Below, piece after piece: positions 25,893 through 34,712 of a stretch of 64,000 nucleotides of DNA (position 1 is the stretch's first letter; the number at the start of each line of letters is the position of its first letter). A program made the position numbers and the translations under genes. The stretch is from NCBI RefSeq assembly GCF_014195505.1, contig NZ_JACIBV010000001.1, forward strand, positions 2,852,001-2,916,000, given 5' to 3'. The notes under the pieces were generated by a model that had not been told where the DNA came from, made no database searches, and saw only the letters and a program-made list of their open reading frames with translations. Origin of the DNA: Nonomuraea dietziae (GTDB taxonomy: Bacteria > Actinomycetota > Actinomycetes > Streptosporangiales > Streptosporangiaceae).

Positions 25893-27164
25893 ATGCGCGG
25901 ACTGATCGCTCCAGCCGTCACCGCCTTACTTCTCACCAGCCTGGCCGCCTGTGGCGGGCAGAGCGGACCGACGGCGAGCAAGGGCCCCGCCGAGAAGACC
26001 AAGATCGTGATCGCGACGTTCAACGACTTCGGCTACCAGAGCCTCTACCAGGAGTACGAACGACTCCACCCCGACATCGACGTGGTGGAACGCGTGGCCG
26101 CGGCCGAGGAGCACCACCGCAGGATCGCCACCAGCCTGGCCACCGGCAAGGGCGCCGCCGACATCGAGGCGATCGAGGAGGGCTGGATCGGCCAGTTCAA
26201 GGCCCAGCCCGACAAGTTCGCCAACCTGCTCGACCTCGGCGCTGGCCAGATCAAGGACCGGTGGCCCGCCTGGAAGTGGCAGACCTCGATCTCCAAGGAC
26301 GGCAAGCAGCTCGGGCTCGGCACCGACGTCGGCGGCCTGGCCATGTGCTACCGCACCGACCTGTTCGAGAAGGCCGGGCTGCCCACCGACCGCGAGGAGG
26401 TCTCGGCGCTCTGGTCGACCTGGGACGGCTACATCGAGACCGGCAGGAAGTTCGCCGCGGCCAAGCTCCCGAAGACGGCCTTCTTCGACGGCCCCGTCGT
26501 GATGTACCGCGCCGTGCTCGGCCAGGCCGACGTCGGGCTCTACAACACCGACGACACCGTGGTCGTGGAGACCAACCCGGCCGTGCGCGCCGCCTTCGAC
26601 AAGACCATCCAGGCCATCGACGCCGGGCTGTCCGCCAAGATCACCGCCTGGTCCGCCGACTGGAACGCCGGCTTCCAGCGCGGGTCGTTCGCCACCATCG
26701 CCTGCCCGTCGTGGATGATGGCCTACATCCAGGAGCAGGCCAAGAACGCCGCGGGTAAGTGGGACATCGCCAAGATCCCCGGCGGCACCGGCAACTGGGG
26801 CGGCTCATTCCTGACCGTGCCCAAGCAAGGCAGGAACCAGCAGAAGGCCTTCGAGCTGGCGAGCTGGCTGACCGCGCCCGAGCAGCAGGCCAAGGTCTTC
26901 AGGTCCAAGGGCAACTTCCCCTCCACGACCAAGCTCTACACCGACCCGGTGATCACGCAGTTCAAGAACCCGTTCTTCAACGACGCCCCCGTCGGCAAGA
27001 TCTTCTCCGAGTCGGTGGCGACGATGAAGGCGCAGTACCTGGGGCCCAAGGCAGGCGACATCAACACTGCGATCAACAACGCGCTGGGGCGGGTGGAGCA
27101 GGGCAAGCAGTCGCCCACCGACGCCTGGAACCAGGCGCTGGTCGAGATCAAGAAGATCCTTTAG
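25893..27164 (+). CDS. ABC sugar importer substrate-binding lipoprotein
   Basis: 423 residues from ATG at 25893 with GGAGG 9 bases upstream. A lipoprotein signal peptide ends in the lipobox SLAAC (Cys at about residue 21). The mature part is a family 1 extracellular solute-binding protein (IVIATFNDFGYQSLYQEYER, IEEGWIGQFKAQPDKF, LGTDVGGLAMCYRTDLF, WLTAPEQQAKVF). It would be anchored outside the membrane and hand an oligosaccharide to the two permeases encoded next. No ATPase gene is in the locus, so a shared MsiK-type ATPase elsewhere is probably used, as in other actinomycetes. Cellobiose, galactoside or related substrates are plausible from context. Confidence 0.92.
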   Translation: MRGLIAPAVTALLLTSLAACGGQSGPTASKGPAEKTKIVIATFNDFGYQSLYQEYERLHPDIDVVERVAAAEEHHRRIATSLATGKGAADIEAIEEGWIGQFKAQPDKFANLLDLGAGQIKDRWPAWKWQTSISKDGKQLGLGTDVGGLAMCYRTDLFEKAGLPTDREEVSALWSTWDGYIETGRKFAAAKLPKTAFFDGPVVMYRAVLGQADVGLYNTDDTVVVETNPAVRAAFDKTIQAIDAGLSAKITAWSADWNAGFQRGSFATIACPSWMMAYIQEQAKNAAGKWDIAKIPGGTGNWGGSFLTVPKQGRNQQKAFELASWLTAPEQQAKVFRSKGNFPSTTKLYTDPVITQFKNPFFNDAPVGKIFSESVATMKAQYLGPKAGDINTAINNALGRVEQGKQSPTDAWNQALVEIKKIL

Positions 27165-27187
27165 CGCGCCCGACCCCGCCGGGGCCA

Positions 27188-27218
27188 GGACCCGTCGAGA
27201 CACGCGGCCGACGGGTCC
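27188..27218 (+). promoter_or_regulatory. Intercistronic hairpin between SBP and permease genes
   Basis: Arms GGACCCGTCG (27188-27197) and CGACGGGTCC (27209-27218) pair perfectly around an 11-nt loop, 24 bases after the SBP stop and within the importer operon. Hairpins here often stabilise or partially terminate the message so that SBP is made in excess. Confidence 0.6.
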
Positions 27219-27278
27219 ATGGCCGCTCGACCGGAGCACGTCCCCTCGGAGGGACGTCGCGTTCCGAGAGGAGACCTC

Positions 27279-28178
27279 GTGATCCGTTCGTGGTTGTACC
27301 GCGCGGACGTCAAGGCGTCGCCCTACGCCTACGTCCTGCCCTTCTTCCTGCTCTTCGCCGCGCTCGGCGCCTTCCCCATCCTCTACACCGGCTGGGTGTC
27401 GCTGCACGACTGGAGCCTGCTGGAGGACCAGCACACCTTCCTCGGCCTCGGCAACTACGCCGAGCTCCTAGGCGACTCCTACTTCTGGAACGCCCTGTTC
27501 AACACCGTCTCCATCCTCATCCTGTCCACCGTCCCCCAGCTGCTGCTGGCCCTCCTGCTCGCCCACGTGCTGAACGGCAGGCTGCGCGGCCAGACGTTCT
27601 GGCGGGTGAGCATGCTGCTGCCCAACATCACCAGCGTCGTGGCCGTCGCGATCATCTTCGGCCAGCTCTTCGGCCGTGACTACGGCGTCGTCAACTGGTT
27701 CCTCGGCCTGTTCGGCGTGGGCCAGATCGACTGGGCGGCGGGCACCGCGACCTCGCACATCGCGATCGCGACCATGGTCATCTGGAGGTGGACGGGCTAC
27801 AACGCGCTGATCTACCTGGCCGCGATGCAGGCCGTGCCGCAGTCGCTGCACGAGGCGGCGATCATCGACGGGGCCACCTCGCTGCAGCGCCTCATGAAGA
27901 TCACCATCCCGGCGATCAGGCCGACGATCATCTTCACCGTCATCGTCTCGACCATCGGCGGCATGCAGATGCTGGCCGAGCCGCTGCTGTTCGGCGGCGG
28001 GCAGCCGACGGGCGGCAACGACCACCAGTTCCAGACGCTGACCCTCTACCTGTTCGAGGCCGGGTTCGGCAGGTTCGACTTCGGTTACGCCTCAGCGACC
28101 GCGTGGCTGATGTTCGTCGTGATCGTCATGGCGGCCGGGATCAACTACCTGTTCGTCCGCAGAATCCGGAGCAGTTGA
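27279..28178 (+). CDS. ABC sugar importer permease, MalF/UgpA type
   Basis: 299 residues from GTG at 27279, preceded by GAGAGGAG; a longer frame lacks a ribosome site. Six transmembrane helices are apparent, starting with YAYVLPFFLLFAALGAFPIL. The cytoplasmic EAA coupling loop reads EAAIIDGATSLQRLMKITIP, the contact for the ATPase. Ends TGA overlapping the next ATG by one base. Works with the lipoprotein and second permease as a carbohydrate uptake (CUT1) importer. Confidence 0.93.
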   Translation: MIRSWLYRADVKASPYAYVLPFFLLFAALGAFPILYTGWVSLHDWSLLEDQHTFLGLGNYAELLGDSYFWNALFNTVSILILSTVPQLLLALLLAHVLNGRLRGQTFWRVSMLLPNITSVVAVAIIFGQLFGRDYGVVNWFLGLFGVGQIDWAAGTATSHIAIATMVIWRWTGYNALIYLAAMQAVPQSLHEAAIIDGATSLQRLMKITIPAIRPTIIFTVIVSTIGGMQMLAEPLLFGGGQPTGGNDHQFQTLTLYLFEAGFGRFDFGYASATAWLMFVVIVMAAGINYLFVRRIRSS

Positions 28179-29038
28179 TGGCCACCCTCACCCAGACCCT
28201 CGTTCAGGTCAGACGCAAGGGGCTGCCGAGGCCCGGCCGCCTGACCTACCTCACCCTGACCGCCATCGCCTTCTTCTCCGCCTTCCCCCTCTACTACAGC
28301 GCCGTCGTCGGCTCGCTGGACAACTCGGCGCTCGGCCAGGTGCCGCCGCCCTTCCTGCCCGGCGGCAACCTGATCGGCAACATCGAGCGGGTGTTCACCA
28401 CCGTCCCGTTCGCCACCGCGCTGATCAACTCGGCGATCGTGGCCACCTCGATCACCGTGAGCGTCATGCTGCTGTCGACGCTGGCCGGGTTCGCCTTCGC
28501 CAAGCTGCGCTTCCGCGGCAGGAACGGCCTCTACCTGGCGGTCGTGGCGACCATGATGGTGCCCACGCAGCTCGGTATCATCCCGCTGTACATGCTCATG
28601 GCCGACATCGGCTGGATCGACACCCTGTACGCGGTCATCGCGCCGAACCTGGTCAGCGCGTTCGGCGTGTTCTTCATGACCCAGTACCTGTCGGCCGCCC
28701 TCCCGACGGAGCTGCTCGAGGCCGGCAGGGTGGACGGGTGCACGACGTTCGGCCTGTTCTGGCGGGTCGTGCTGCCGCTGGCCAGGCCGGCCGCCGCCGT
28801 CCTCGGCATGCTGACCTTCATGAACGCCTGGAACGACTTCTTCTGGCCGCTGGTCGTCCTGACCCCGGAGAACCCCACGGTCCAGGTGGGCCTGTCAGCC
28901 ATCTCCAGCGGCTACTCCGTCGACTACTCCTTCACGCTGGCGGCCACGACCGTCGCCACGATCCCGCTGCTCGTCGTGGCGATGCTGTTCGGCAAGCAGA
29001 TCATCCAAGGAATCATGCAGGGAGCCCTCAAGGGATGA
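28178..29038 (+). CDS. ABC sugar importer permease, MalG/UgpE type
   Basis: 286 residues from ATG at 28178, sharing one base with the previous stop. Six transmembrane helices; EAA loop ELLEAGRVDGCTTFGLFWRV; the last helix ends in the basic tail GKQIIQGIMQGALKG typical of the second CUT1 permease. Third gene of the importer operon. Directly after its stop lies a frameshifted fragment of a GH1 beta-glucosidase, suggesting that a glycosidase gene was once the next member of the operon. Confidence 0.93.
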   Translation: MATLTQTLVQVRRKGLPRPGRLTYLTLTAIAFFSAFPLYYSAVVGSLDNSALGQVPPPFLPGGNLIGNIERVFTTVPFATALINSAIVATSITVSVMLLSTLAGFAFAKLRFRGRNGLYLAVVATMMVPTQLGIIPLYMLMADIGWIDTLYAVIAPNLVSAFGVFFMTQYLSAALPTELLEAGRVDGCTTFGLFWRVVLPLARPAAAVLGMLTFMNAWNDFFWPLVVLTPENPTVQVGLSAISSGYSVDYSFTLAATTVATIPLLVVAMLFGKQIIQGIMQGALKG

Positions 29039-29045
29039 CCACCGG

Positions 29046-29164
29046 GCCTACGGCTACGAGCCCAGGTTCGGCATCGCGCACGTCGACCACGCGACGCGGC
29101 GCCGTACCCCGAGGAGAGCGCGCTCCGGCTGCGCGACGTGATCAGAAGGAACGCCTTGACGTGA
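29046..29164 (+). pseudogene. C-terminal remnant of a GH1 beta-glucosidase
   Basis: Read from 29046, AYGYEPRFGIAHVDHATRRR matches the C-terminal end of GH1 beta-glucosidases (usual pattern WxxGYxxRFGxVHVD...TPKxSA). After TP one base is missing at about 29112, and frame 29114 continues ESALRLRDVIRRNALT then stop, again GH1-like. Only about 38 codons of a roughly 450-residue enzyme remain, and they begin 7 bases after the permease stop. This implies a deletion that removed most of the gene plus a later frameshift. The GH3 gene now follows. Confidence 0.7.
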
Positions 29165-29200
29165 ATGGACCGCACGCCTTGAATTCGGGATGGTGCGCTC

Positions 29201-29216
29201 AAGAGAGCGCTCTCTT
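29201..29216. promoter_or_regulatory. LacI-type palindromic operator upstream of the GH3 gene
   Basis: Perfect 16-bp palindrome AAGAGAGCGCTCTCTT with the central GAGCGCTC characteristic of LacI-family sites (compare the CebR site core GGGAGCGCTCCC of Streptomyces). It ends 15 bases before the GTG start. No LacI-family gene is in the window. Confidence 0.7.
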
Positions 29217-29231
29217 CCCTCAGGAGGCGCA

Positions 29232-32200
29232 GTGACCCCCCGCCGCATCGGCGCCCTCAGCGCGATCACCCTGCTCTTATCGGCCTGCCTGGCCACCGCC
29301 GCGCAGGCGGCCGCCCCGCTGACCGTCACCGACTTCGAGAGCGACACGCTACCGCCCGGCGTCGTGGCCTGGGGCAACGACGGCGCTTCCACCCCCACGC
29401 TCAGCATCGAGACCGACACCAGCCGCGTGCTCAAGACCGTCTACAACGTCAGCCAGTGGGGCGGCTGGTCCCACGACCTGCCCGCCGGCCAGGACTGGAC
29501 ACCGTACGAGGGCTTCGCCTTCTCCGTGAAGGGCACGGGCTCCGGCCAGAAGATCTTCTTCGAGATCAAGGACGGCGGCGGGGGGCCGGGCAGCTCGGAG
29601 CTGTTCGAGTCGTCGTTCACCGACACCGAGGCCGGGTGGCGCCGCGTCGAGGTGAAGTTCGCCGACTTCGTCAGGCGCGGCGACTACCAGCCAGGTGGCG
29701 CGCCCACCGACGGGCAGCTCGACCTGGAGACGATGTGGGGCTACTCGATGCGCCTGCCGTCCGCCTCCTCGGGCACGCTGCTGTGGGACGACGTCCAGGT
29801 GTACGGCACCGCCCCGCCCCGCCCCGTGCGCCTGACCACCACCGCGCCCGTCTACCCGGTCAAGGAGAAGGGCTCGGCGCAGGTCGGCGTGGCCGTCTCG
29901 GCCGTCCCGCCCGCCGACCTGACCGTCCACTACAAGACCGGTTCCGGTACGGCGACCGCCGGCTCGGACTACACCCCCGCCGAGGGCACGCTGACCTTCC
30001 CCGCGGGCACGCCGGCGGGAACGGTGAAGACGTTCACGGTCACCACCAAGGGCGACTCCGACGCCGAGGTCGCCGAGACCATCCCGATCGAGCTGTCGGG
30101 TGAGGGCGTCGCGCCACCCGCCGACGACGCCGTCGTGGTGATCGACGCGCACGGTCTGCCGTACCTCGACGCCCGCAAACCGGTGAAGCAGCGGGTGGCC
30201 GACCTGATGGCGCGCATGACCCCGGCGGAGAAGATCGGCCAGATGACGCAGGCCGAGCGGGGCGCGCTGGCCAAGCAGGACGACATCGCGACCTACCTGC
30301 TCGGCTCGCTGCTGTCGGGCGGGGGCTCGGCGCCGGCCGCCAACACGCCCAAGGGCTGGGCGGACATGGTCGACGGCTACCAGCTGCGCGCCCAGCAGAC
30401 CAGGCTGCAGATCCCGCTGATCTACGGCGTCGACGCCGTCCACGGCCACAACAACGTGATCGGCGCGACGATCTTCCCGCACAACGTCGGCCTGGGCGCC
30501 ACCCGCGACCCCTCGCTCGTGGAGCGGACCGGCAAGATCACCGCCAGGGAGGTCAAGGCCACCGGCATCCCGTGGAACTTCGCGCCGTGCCTGTGCGTGT
30601 CGCGCGACGACCGCTGGGGCAGGGCCTACGAGTCCTTCAGCGAGGACCCCGCGCTCGTCTCGCGGATGGTCTCGATCGTGGACGGGCTGCAGAACAACGG
30701 CGTGCTGGCCACGGCCAAGCACTACGTGGCCGACGGCGGCACCGCCTTCGGCTCCTCGACCACCGGTGACTACACCATCGACCAGGGCGTCTTCACCGGC
30801 AGCAGGGCCGAACTGGAGGCCATCCACCTCGCGCCGTTCGTCGAGGCGGTCAGGCGCGGCGTGGGCACCGTCATGCCGTCCTTCTCCAGCGTCGGCGACA
30901 CCAAGATGCACGCCCACAGGGAGCTGATCACCGACGTCCTCAAGGGCAGGCTCGGCTTCAAGGGCTTCGTGATCAGCGACTGGCAGGCCATCGACCAGAT
31001 CCCCGGCGACTACCCGAGCGACGTCCGCACGTCGATCAACGCGGGACTCGACATGATCATGGTCCCGTACGCCTATGTGAGCTTCGTCGACACCCTGACC
31101 GCCGAGGTCGCCGCCGGGCGGGTCGCACAGTCCAGGATCGACGACGCGGTCTCGCGCATCCTCACCCAGAAGTTCGAGCTCGGCCTCTTCGAACGCCCTT
31201 ACGCCGACAGGTCGGGCCTGCCCGACGTCGGCTCGGCCGAGCACCGGCAGGTGGCCCGCGCGGCGGCCGCCAAGTCGCAGGTGCTGCTGAAGAACGACGG
31301 CGGGCTGCTGCCGCTGCCCTCCTCCGCGAAGGTGTACCTCGCCGGCTCCAACGCCGACGACCTCGGCAACCAGGCCGGCGGCTGGACGATCAGCTGGCAG
31401 GGCTCCTCGGGACCGATCACCGAGGGCACCACCATCCTGCAGGGCATCAGGGGACGCGCCGCCTCCGTCACCCACTCGGCCGACGCGTCGGCGCCGCTGG
31501 CCGGTCATGACGTCGGCGTGGTGGTCGTGGGCGAGACGCCCTACGCTGAGGGCTTCGGAGACATCGGCCGCCAGGGTCGCACGCTCGACCTGTCGGCCGC
31601 CGACCGCGCGGCCGTGGACAAAGTGTGCGGCGCGCTCAGGTGCGTCGTGCTCGTCGTGTCGGGACGGCCGCTCGCGCTGGGCGACCTCTCGGGCGTCGAG
31701 GCCGTCGTCGCGTCATGGCTGCCGGGCACCGAGGGCGCGGGCGTGAGCGACCCGCTGTTCGGGGCCGTGCCGTACACCGGCAGGCTGCCCTTCTCCTGGT
31801 TCCGTACGGCCGGGCAGCTGCCGCTCAACGTGGGCGACGCCGCCTACGACCCGCTCTTCCCCTACGGTTGGGGCCTGCGCACCGACCCTGCGAGGCCACG
31901 CCTCAAGGCGGTGCGCGACCAGCTGGCCAAGGGCGACGGGACGTCCAGGGCGGCCGCGGCGGCGCTGAGCGTCGCTCTGGCCTCGCGCAACTGGACGACG
32001 GACGGGTCGGTGCGGGACACCAGAGTGGTGCTGGCCTCGCTGGGCGTGGCGGCGGCGCTGCTGGAGCGCTCGCGTAGCGACACCTTCGCCCAGGACGACG
32101 CCGTGGTGTCGGTGGCGAGGGACGTCGCGCAGGCGGCAGGGCGCAGGCCCGACCTGCAGGCGGCGGCCGATCACGAGATGGCGGCGGGCAACCTCAGGAA

Positions 32201-32234
32201 GGCCGTGGACCTCCTGACCCAGTCGGCCCGCTGA
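29232..32234 (+). CDS. Secreted multidomain GH3 beta-glucosidase
   Basis: 1000 residues from GTG at 29232 with AGGAGG just upstream. The signal peptide (MTPRRIGALSAITLLLSAC...) could be cut at AQA-A or used as a lipoprotein (LSAC). Domains: a CBM11-like beta sandwich (about 30-190), a Calx-beta domain (about 195-295, YKTGSGTATAGSDYTPAEGT), then GH3 N- and C-terminal domains (about 315-880). The catalytic nucleophile is Asp583 in FVISDWQAID; KHYVADGG is the conserved substrate loop. The last 110 residues are helical and unassigned. It would degrade beta-glucans or cellodextrins outside the cell, feeding the importer. A LacI-type palindrome precedes it and a strong hairpin follows. Confidence 0.9.
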   Translation: MTPRRIGALSAITLLLSACLATAAQAAAPLTVTDFESDTLPPGVVAWGNDGASTPTLSIETDTSRVLKTVYNVSQWGGWSHDLPAGQDWTPYEGFAFSVKGTGSGQKIFFEIKDGGGGPGSSELFESSFTDTEAGWRRVEVKFADFVRRGDYQPGGAPTDGQLDLETMWGYSMRLPSASSGTLLWDDVQVYGTAPPRPVRLTTTAPVYPVKEKGSAQVGVAVSAVPPADLTVHYKTGSGTATAGSDYTPAEGTLTFPAGTPAGTVKTFTVTTKGDSDAEVAETIPIELSGEGVAPPADDAVVVIDAHGLPYLDARKPVKQRVADLMARMTPAEKIGQMTQAERGALAKQDDIATYLLGSLLSGGGSAPAANTPKGWADMVDGYQLRAQQTRLQIPLIYGVDAVHGHNNVIGATIFPHNVGLGATRDPSLVERTGKITAREVKATGIPWNFAPCLCVSRDDRWGRAYESFSEDPALVSRMVSIVDGLQNNGVLATAKHYVADGGTAFGSSTTGDYTIDQGVFTGSRAELEAIHLAPFVEAVRRGVGTVMPSFSSVGDTKMHAHRELITDVLKGRLGFKGFVISDWQAIDQIPGDYPSDVRTSINAGLDMIMVPYAYVSFVDTLTAEVAAGRVAQSRIDDAVSRILTQKFELGLFERPYADRSGLPDVGSAEHRQVARAAAAKSQVLLKNDGGLLPLPSSAKVYLAGSNADDLGNQAGGWTISWQGSSGPITEGTTILQGIRGRAASVTHSADASAPLAGHDVGVVVVGETPYAEGFGDIGRQGRTLDLSAADRAAVDKVCGALRCVVLVVSGRPLALGDLSGVEAVVASWLPGTEGAGVSDPLFGAVPYTGRLPFSWFRTAGQLPLNVGDAAYDPLFPYGWGLRTDPARPRLKAVRDQLAKGDGTSRAAAAALSVALASRNWTTDGSVRDTRVVLASLGVAAALLERSRSDTFAQDDAVVSVARDVAQAAGRRPDLQAAADHEMAAGNLRKAVDLLTQSAR

Positions 32235-32244
32235 CCGGTTCGAA

Positions 32245-32274
32245 GGGGCGGGCCGCGCGCTGCGCGCCCGCCCC
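32245..32274 (+). terminator. Hairpin terminator after the GH3 gene
   Basis: Arms GGGGCGGGC (32245-32253) and GCCCGCCCC (32266-32274), loop able to pair further (GCGC/GCGC), followed by GTTTGTCT. Confidence 0.85.
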
Positions 32275-32346
32275 GTTTGTCTACGGCGTCGAAGATCGTC
32301 TAGCGTGGATCCTTCCGTCCGCACCCCCCGAGCGGAGAGGACCTCC

Positions 32347-32994
32347 GTGCCAGGCTCGAGCACCACGCCCTGGACGGCCGCCTACACCCGCCTGGTGGCC
32401 GACAACGTCCGGCATCACCGCACCCGTCAGGGCCTCAGCGTGCAGAAACTCGCCGACCGCTGCACGGCCATGGGCCTGCCCATGGAGCGCTCGAACCTGG
32501 CCAAGCTGGAGAGCGGCCACCGAGCGTCGATCACCGTCCCCGAGCTGCTCGTGCTCGCCCACGCGCTCAACACGCCGCCGTTGCTGCTGCTCGCGCCACT
32601 GGGCCGCGCCGACAGCGTGGAGATCCTGCCCGGGGTCGAGGCCGCCCCGCAAGAGGCGGTCTTCTGGCTGGACGGCACCGCGCCCCTCGTCCACGGCGAC
32701 GATGAGGGCGCCGACGCTCGCGCCGAGCTCCAGTCGCTGCGCGACCACCAGCGGCTCGTGGACGAGTGGTCGGCTCACACCCGCGCGGCCGGGGCGGCCC
32801 GTGCCCGTGCCGAGGACGAGAAGGATCCGCACAGGGCCGCGTGGGCCGAGGCGGCACGGACCCAGGCCGAGCAGGCAGGCCACGCCGCCGACAAGATCGG
32901 CCACCTGCGCGGGACCATCCGGCTACGAGGGCTGACCCTTCCTGACGTACCGCCCGGCCTCACCCACCTCGACGGCGCTCCCTTCTCGACGTGA
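32347..32994 (+). CDS. XRE-family helix-turn-helix regulator
   Basis: 215 residues from GTG at 32347, with GGAGAGG upstream. The helix-turn-helix is at about 14-75: NVRHHRTRQGLSVQKLADRC, then ERSNLAKLESGHRASITVPE, a Cro/CI-type fold. The remainder (about 100-190) is a charged, Ala/Arg/Glu-rich helical segment, probably a coiled coil (RAAGAARARAEDEKDPHRAA), ending in a short hydrophobic tail. Single gene between terminators; no obvious partner. Many actinomycetes carry dozens of such regulators; target unknown. Confidence 0.82.
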   Translation: MPGSSTTPWTAAYTRLVADNVRHHRTRQGLSVQKLADRCTAMGLPMERSNLAKLESGHRASITVPELLVLAHALNTPPLLLLAPLGRADSVEILPGVEAAPQEAVFWLDGTAPLVHGDDEGADARAELQSLRDHQRLVDEWSAHTRAAGAARARAEDEKDPHRAAWAEAARTQAEQAGHAADKIGHLRGTIRLRGLTLPDVPPGLTHLDGAPFST

Positions 32995-33018
32995 AGGGGA
33001 GCTCCATCGAACACACCT

Positions 33019-33096
33019 GACCACCGTCGCGACCCCGCGACCCTGACCACCGTCGCCACCTCGCGACCCTCACCACCGTCGCCACCTCGCGACCCT
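33019..33096. repeat. 26-bp tandem repeat, three copies
   Basis: Units at 33019, 33045 and 33071 of the form (G/C)ACCACCGTCGCCACCTCGCG + ACCCT, nearly identical. It lies in the convergent gap between the XRE gene and the VOC gene; the next bases (CACCGGGTCGCGG) begin a partial fourth unit that diverges. Confidence 0.85.
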
Positions 33097-33149
33097 CACC
33101 GGGTCGCGGTCTCGCGGCCCGGCCGGAGGGCGCGGGCGGCAGGGGGCGG

Positions 33150-33530
33150 TCAGCCGTCCTCGGCGATGCACAGGCAGAACGGGTGCCCCTCAGGGTCGAG
33201 GAAGACACGGAAGTCGCCCTCCTCGCTCGGCTGGAACTCGTGCTTGGTGGCGCCGATGGCCAGCACCTGCGCCTCCGCCTTCTCGAGATCGTCGACGGTG
33301 ACGTCGAGGTGGAACTGCTGCGGCATCTCGGCGCCGGGCCAGGCCGGCGGGCGGTAGTCGTCGACCTTCTGGAAGGCCAGGCGGGGGAAACGGCCACCGT
33401 CGCTGACGACCACCCAGTCGTCCTCGTCTCCTGTGACCTCCCAGCCGACCAGTTCGGCGTAGAAGCGGCCCAACCGCTGTGGGTCGGCGCAGTCAAGGAC
33501 GGTCGAGCGCATCCGCGCGATTCCCGACAT
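33150..33530 (-). CDS. VOC-family (glyoxalase/bleomycin resistance-like) protein
   Basis: 126 residues from ATG at 33530 with AGGAGAGGAG upstream. One vicinal-oxygen-chelate domain of two beta-alpha-beta-beta-beta modules: STVLDCADPQRLGRFYAELV at the start, QQFHLDVTVDDLEKAEAQVL in the middle (metal-ligand His) and FRVFLDPEGHPFCLC at the end (Glu/His positions). The pattern fits the glyoxalase-like class common in actinomycetes. Function could be detoxification or antibiotic sequestration; nothing nearby decides it. Confidence 0.88.
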   Translation of the reverse strand: MSGIARMRSTVLDCADPQRLGRFYAELVGWEVTGDEDDWVVVSDGGRFPRLAFQKVDDYRPPAWPGAEMPQQFHLDVTVDDLEKAEAQVLAIGATKHEFQPSEEGDFRVFLDPEGHPFCLCIAEDG

Positions 33531-33764
33531 CGAGCTCTCCTCTCCTCCGTGCCCGCTGTTGATACACGGGCCTACCGACATTCCCAGGAAGGGCGGCCCT
33601 ATCCCCGGACGTGGCGGCGTCCTGCGATGATCGCGATCGCGGAGGACGCCCATGGTGAAGCCCGGAGCTGGGGGCACGGCACGACGAGATGAGACGGCGT
33701 GGGCGTACAGGAGGGGTTCCCGCGCCATCTCACGCGGCGGTGGCCAGAACCCCCAGCTCCGGTG

Positions 33765-34082
33765 TCAGGCGGACGCGGTGACGGCGGGAAGAGCGAGCAG
33801 GAGCTCGTGCGGCTCACTGCCCGACCAGTCGCGGATGAAGCGAGCCCCCTCCTCGCCAGGAGCGAACTCGTCGAACCCGAGAGGTCCGAAACACCCCGCC
33901 TTCTCCAGCATCTCGATGAGCGGGTCGTCCTCGGGGAGGCTCTCGGCGTAGGCGGCCGCGTCGAGCAGCGCCAGGGCGCAGCGGGCGTTGTGCCCGTCGT
34001 CGGCCGCCTCGACCCGGTCCAGGCGGCGACGCCCCTGCGCGCGCAGGTACGCGGCGAGCGATTCGGTCCTACTCACGTTCAT
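33765..34082 (-). CDS. Hypothetical protein, 105 residues
   Basis: Small cytosolic protein with an N-terminal helical half (LAAYLRAQGRRRLDRVEAAD, ALALLDAAAYAESLPEDDPL) and a C-terminal half CFGPLGFDEFAPGEEGARFI ... HELLLALPAV. The codon bias is normal for the genome and competing frames are poor, which supports a real gene. I do not recognise the family. It is divergent from the carbonic anhydrase gene. Confidence 0.65.
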   Translation of the reverse strand: MNVSRTESLAAYLRAQGRRRLDRVEAADDGHNARCALALLDAAAYAESLPEDDPLIEMLEKAGCFGPLGFDEFAPGEEGARFIRDWSGSEPHELLLALPAVTASA

Positions 34083-34214
34083 CCTCTGAGGTCACACACG
34101 GTGGGCAACGTCATCATCACGCAAAGTGAGCGGTGATCGTGGGTTCTTCCACAACTTGCCGCCAATCAGCCCCCGGAAACCATCACGAAACGGGCATGCG
34201 CAATCATCAAAGGC

Positions 34215-34712
34215 ATGACTGCGTTCGACGACCTCCTCGCCGCCAACGAGACGTATGCACGGGCGTTCGCCAACTCGGGCCTCACGGGCAGGGCAGCGCG
34301 CGGCCTTGCCGTCGTGACCTGCATGGACTCCCGCATCGACCCCCTCGGCCTGCTGGGCCTGCGGGCCGGTGACGCCAAGATCCTGCGCAACGCGGGAGCC
34401 AGGGTCACCGACGACGTCCTGCGTACCCTCGTCCTGGCGGTGTATCTGCTCGGAGTCCAGCGGGTGCTGGTGATGCCGCACACCGACTGCGGGATGGCGA
34501 AGGTCACCGACGCCGACGTGCACGCCCTCACCCAGGAGAACGGCGTGGACACCCGCAGCCTGGAGTTCCACACCGTGCCCGACCAGGACGCCGCCCTCCG
34601 CCACGACCTCACCCGCATCAGGACCAGCCCCTTCCTGCCCGCCGGACTGCCACTGGCGGGGGCGATCTACGACGTCCACACGGGCAAGCTGATGCCGGTC
34701 GAAATGCCCTAG
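34215..34712 (+). CDS. Beta-class carbonic anhydrase
   Basis: 165 residues, a compact single-domain form. The zinc ligands and catalytic pair are present: Cys36, Asp38 and Arg40 in TCMDSR, His89 and Cys92 in PHTDCGM. RNAGARVTDDVLRTL is the conserved helix behind the active site. It interconverts CO2 and bicarbonate in the cytosol. The stop codon is shared with the convergent permease gene (CTAG), leaving no room for a terminator between them. Confidence 0.92.
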   Translation: MTAFDDLLAANETYARAFANSGLTGRAARGLAVVTCMDSRIDPLGLLGLRAGDAKILRNAGARVTDDVLRTLVLAVYLLGVQRVLVMPHTDCGMAKVTDADVHALTQENGVDTRSLEFHTVPDQDAALRHDLTRIRTSPFLPAGLPLAGAIYDVHTGKLMPVEMP

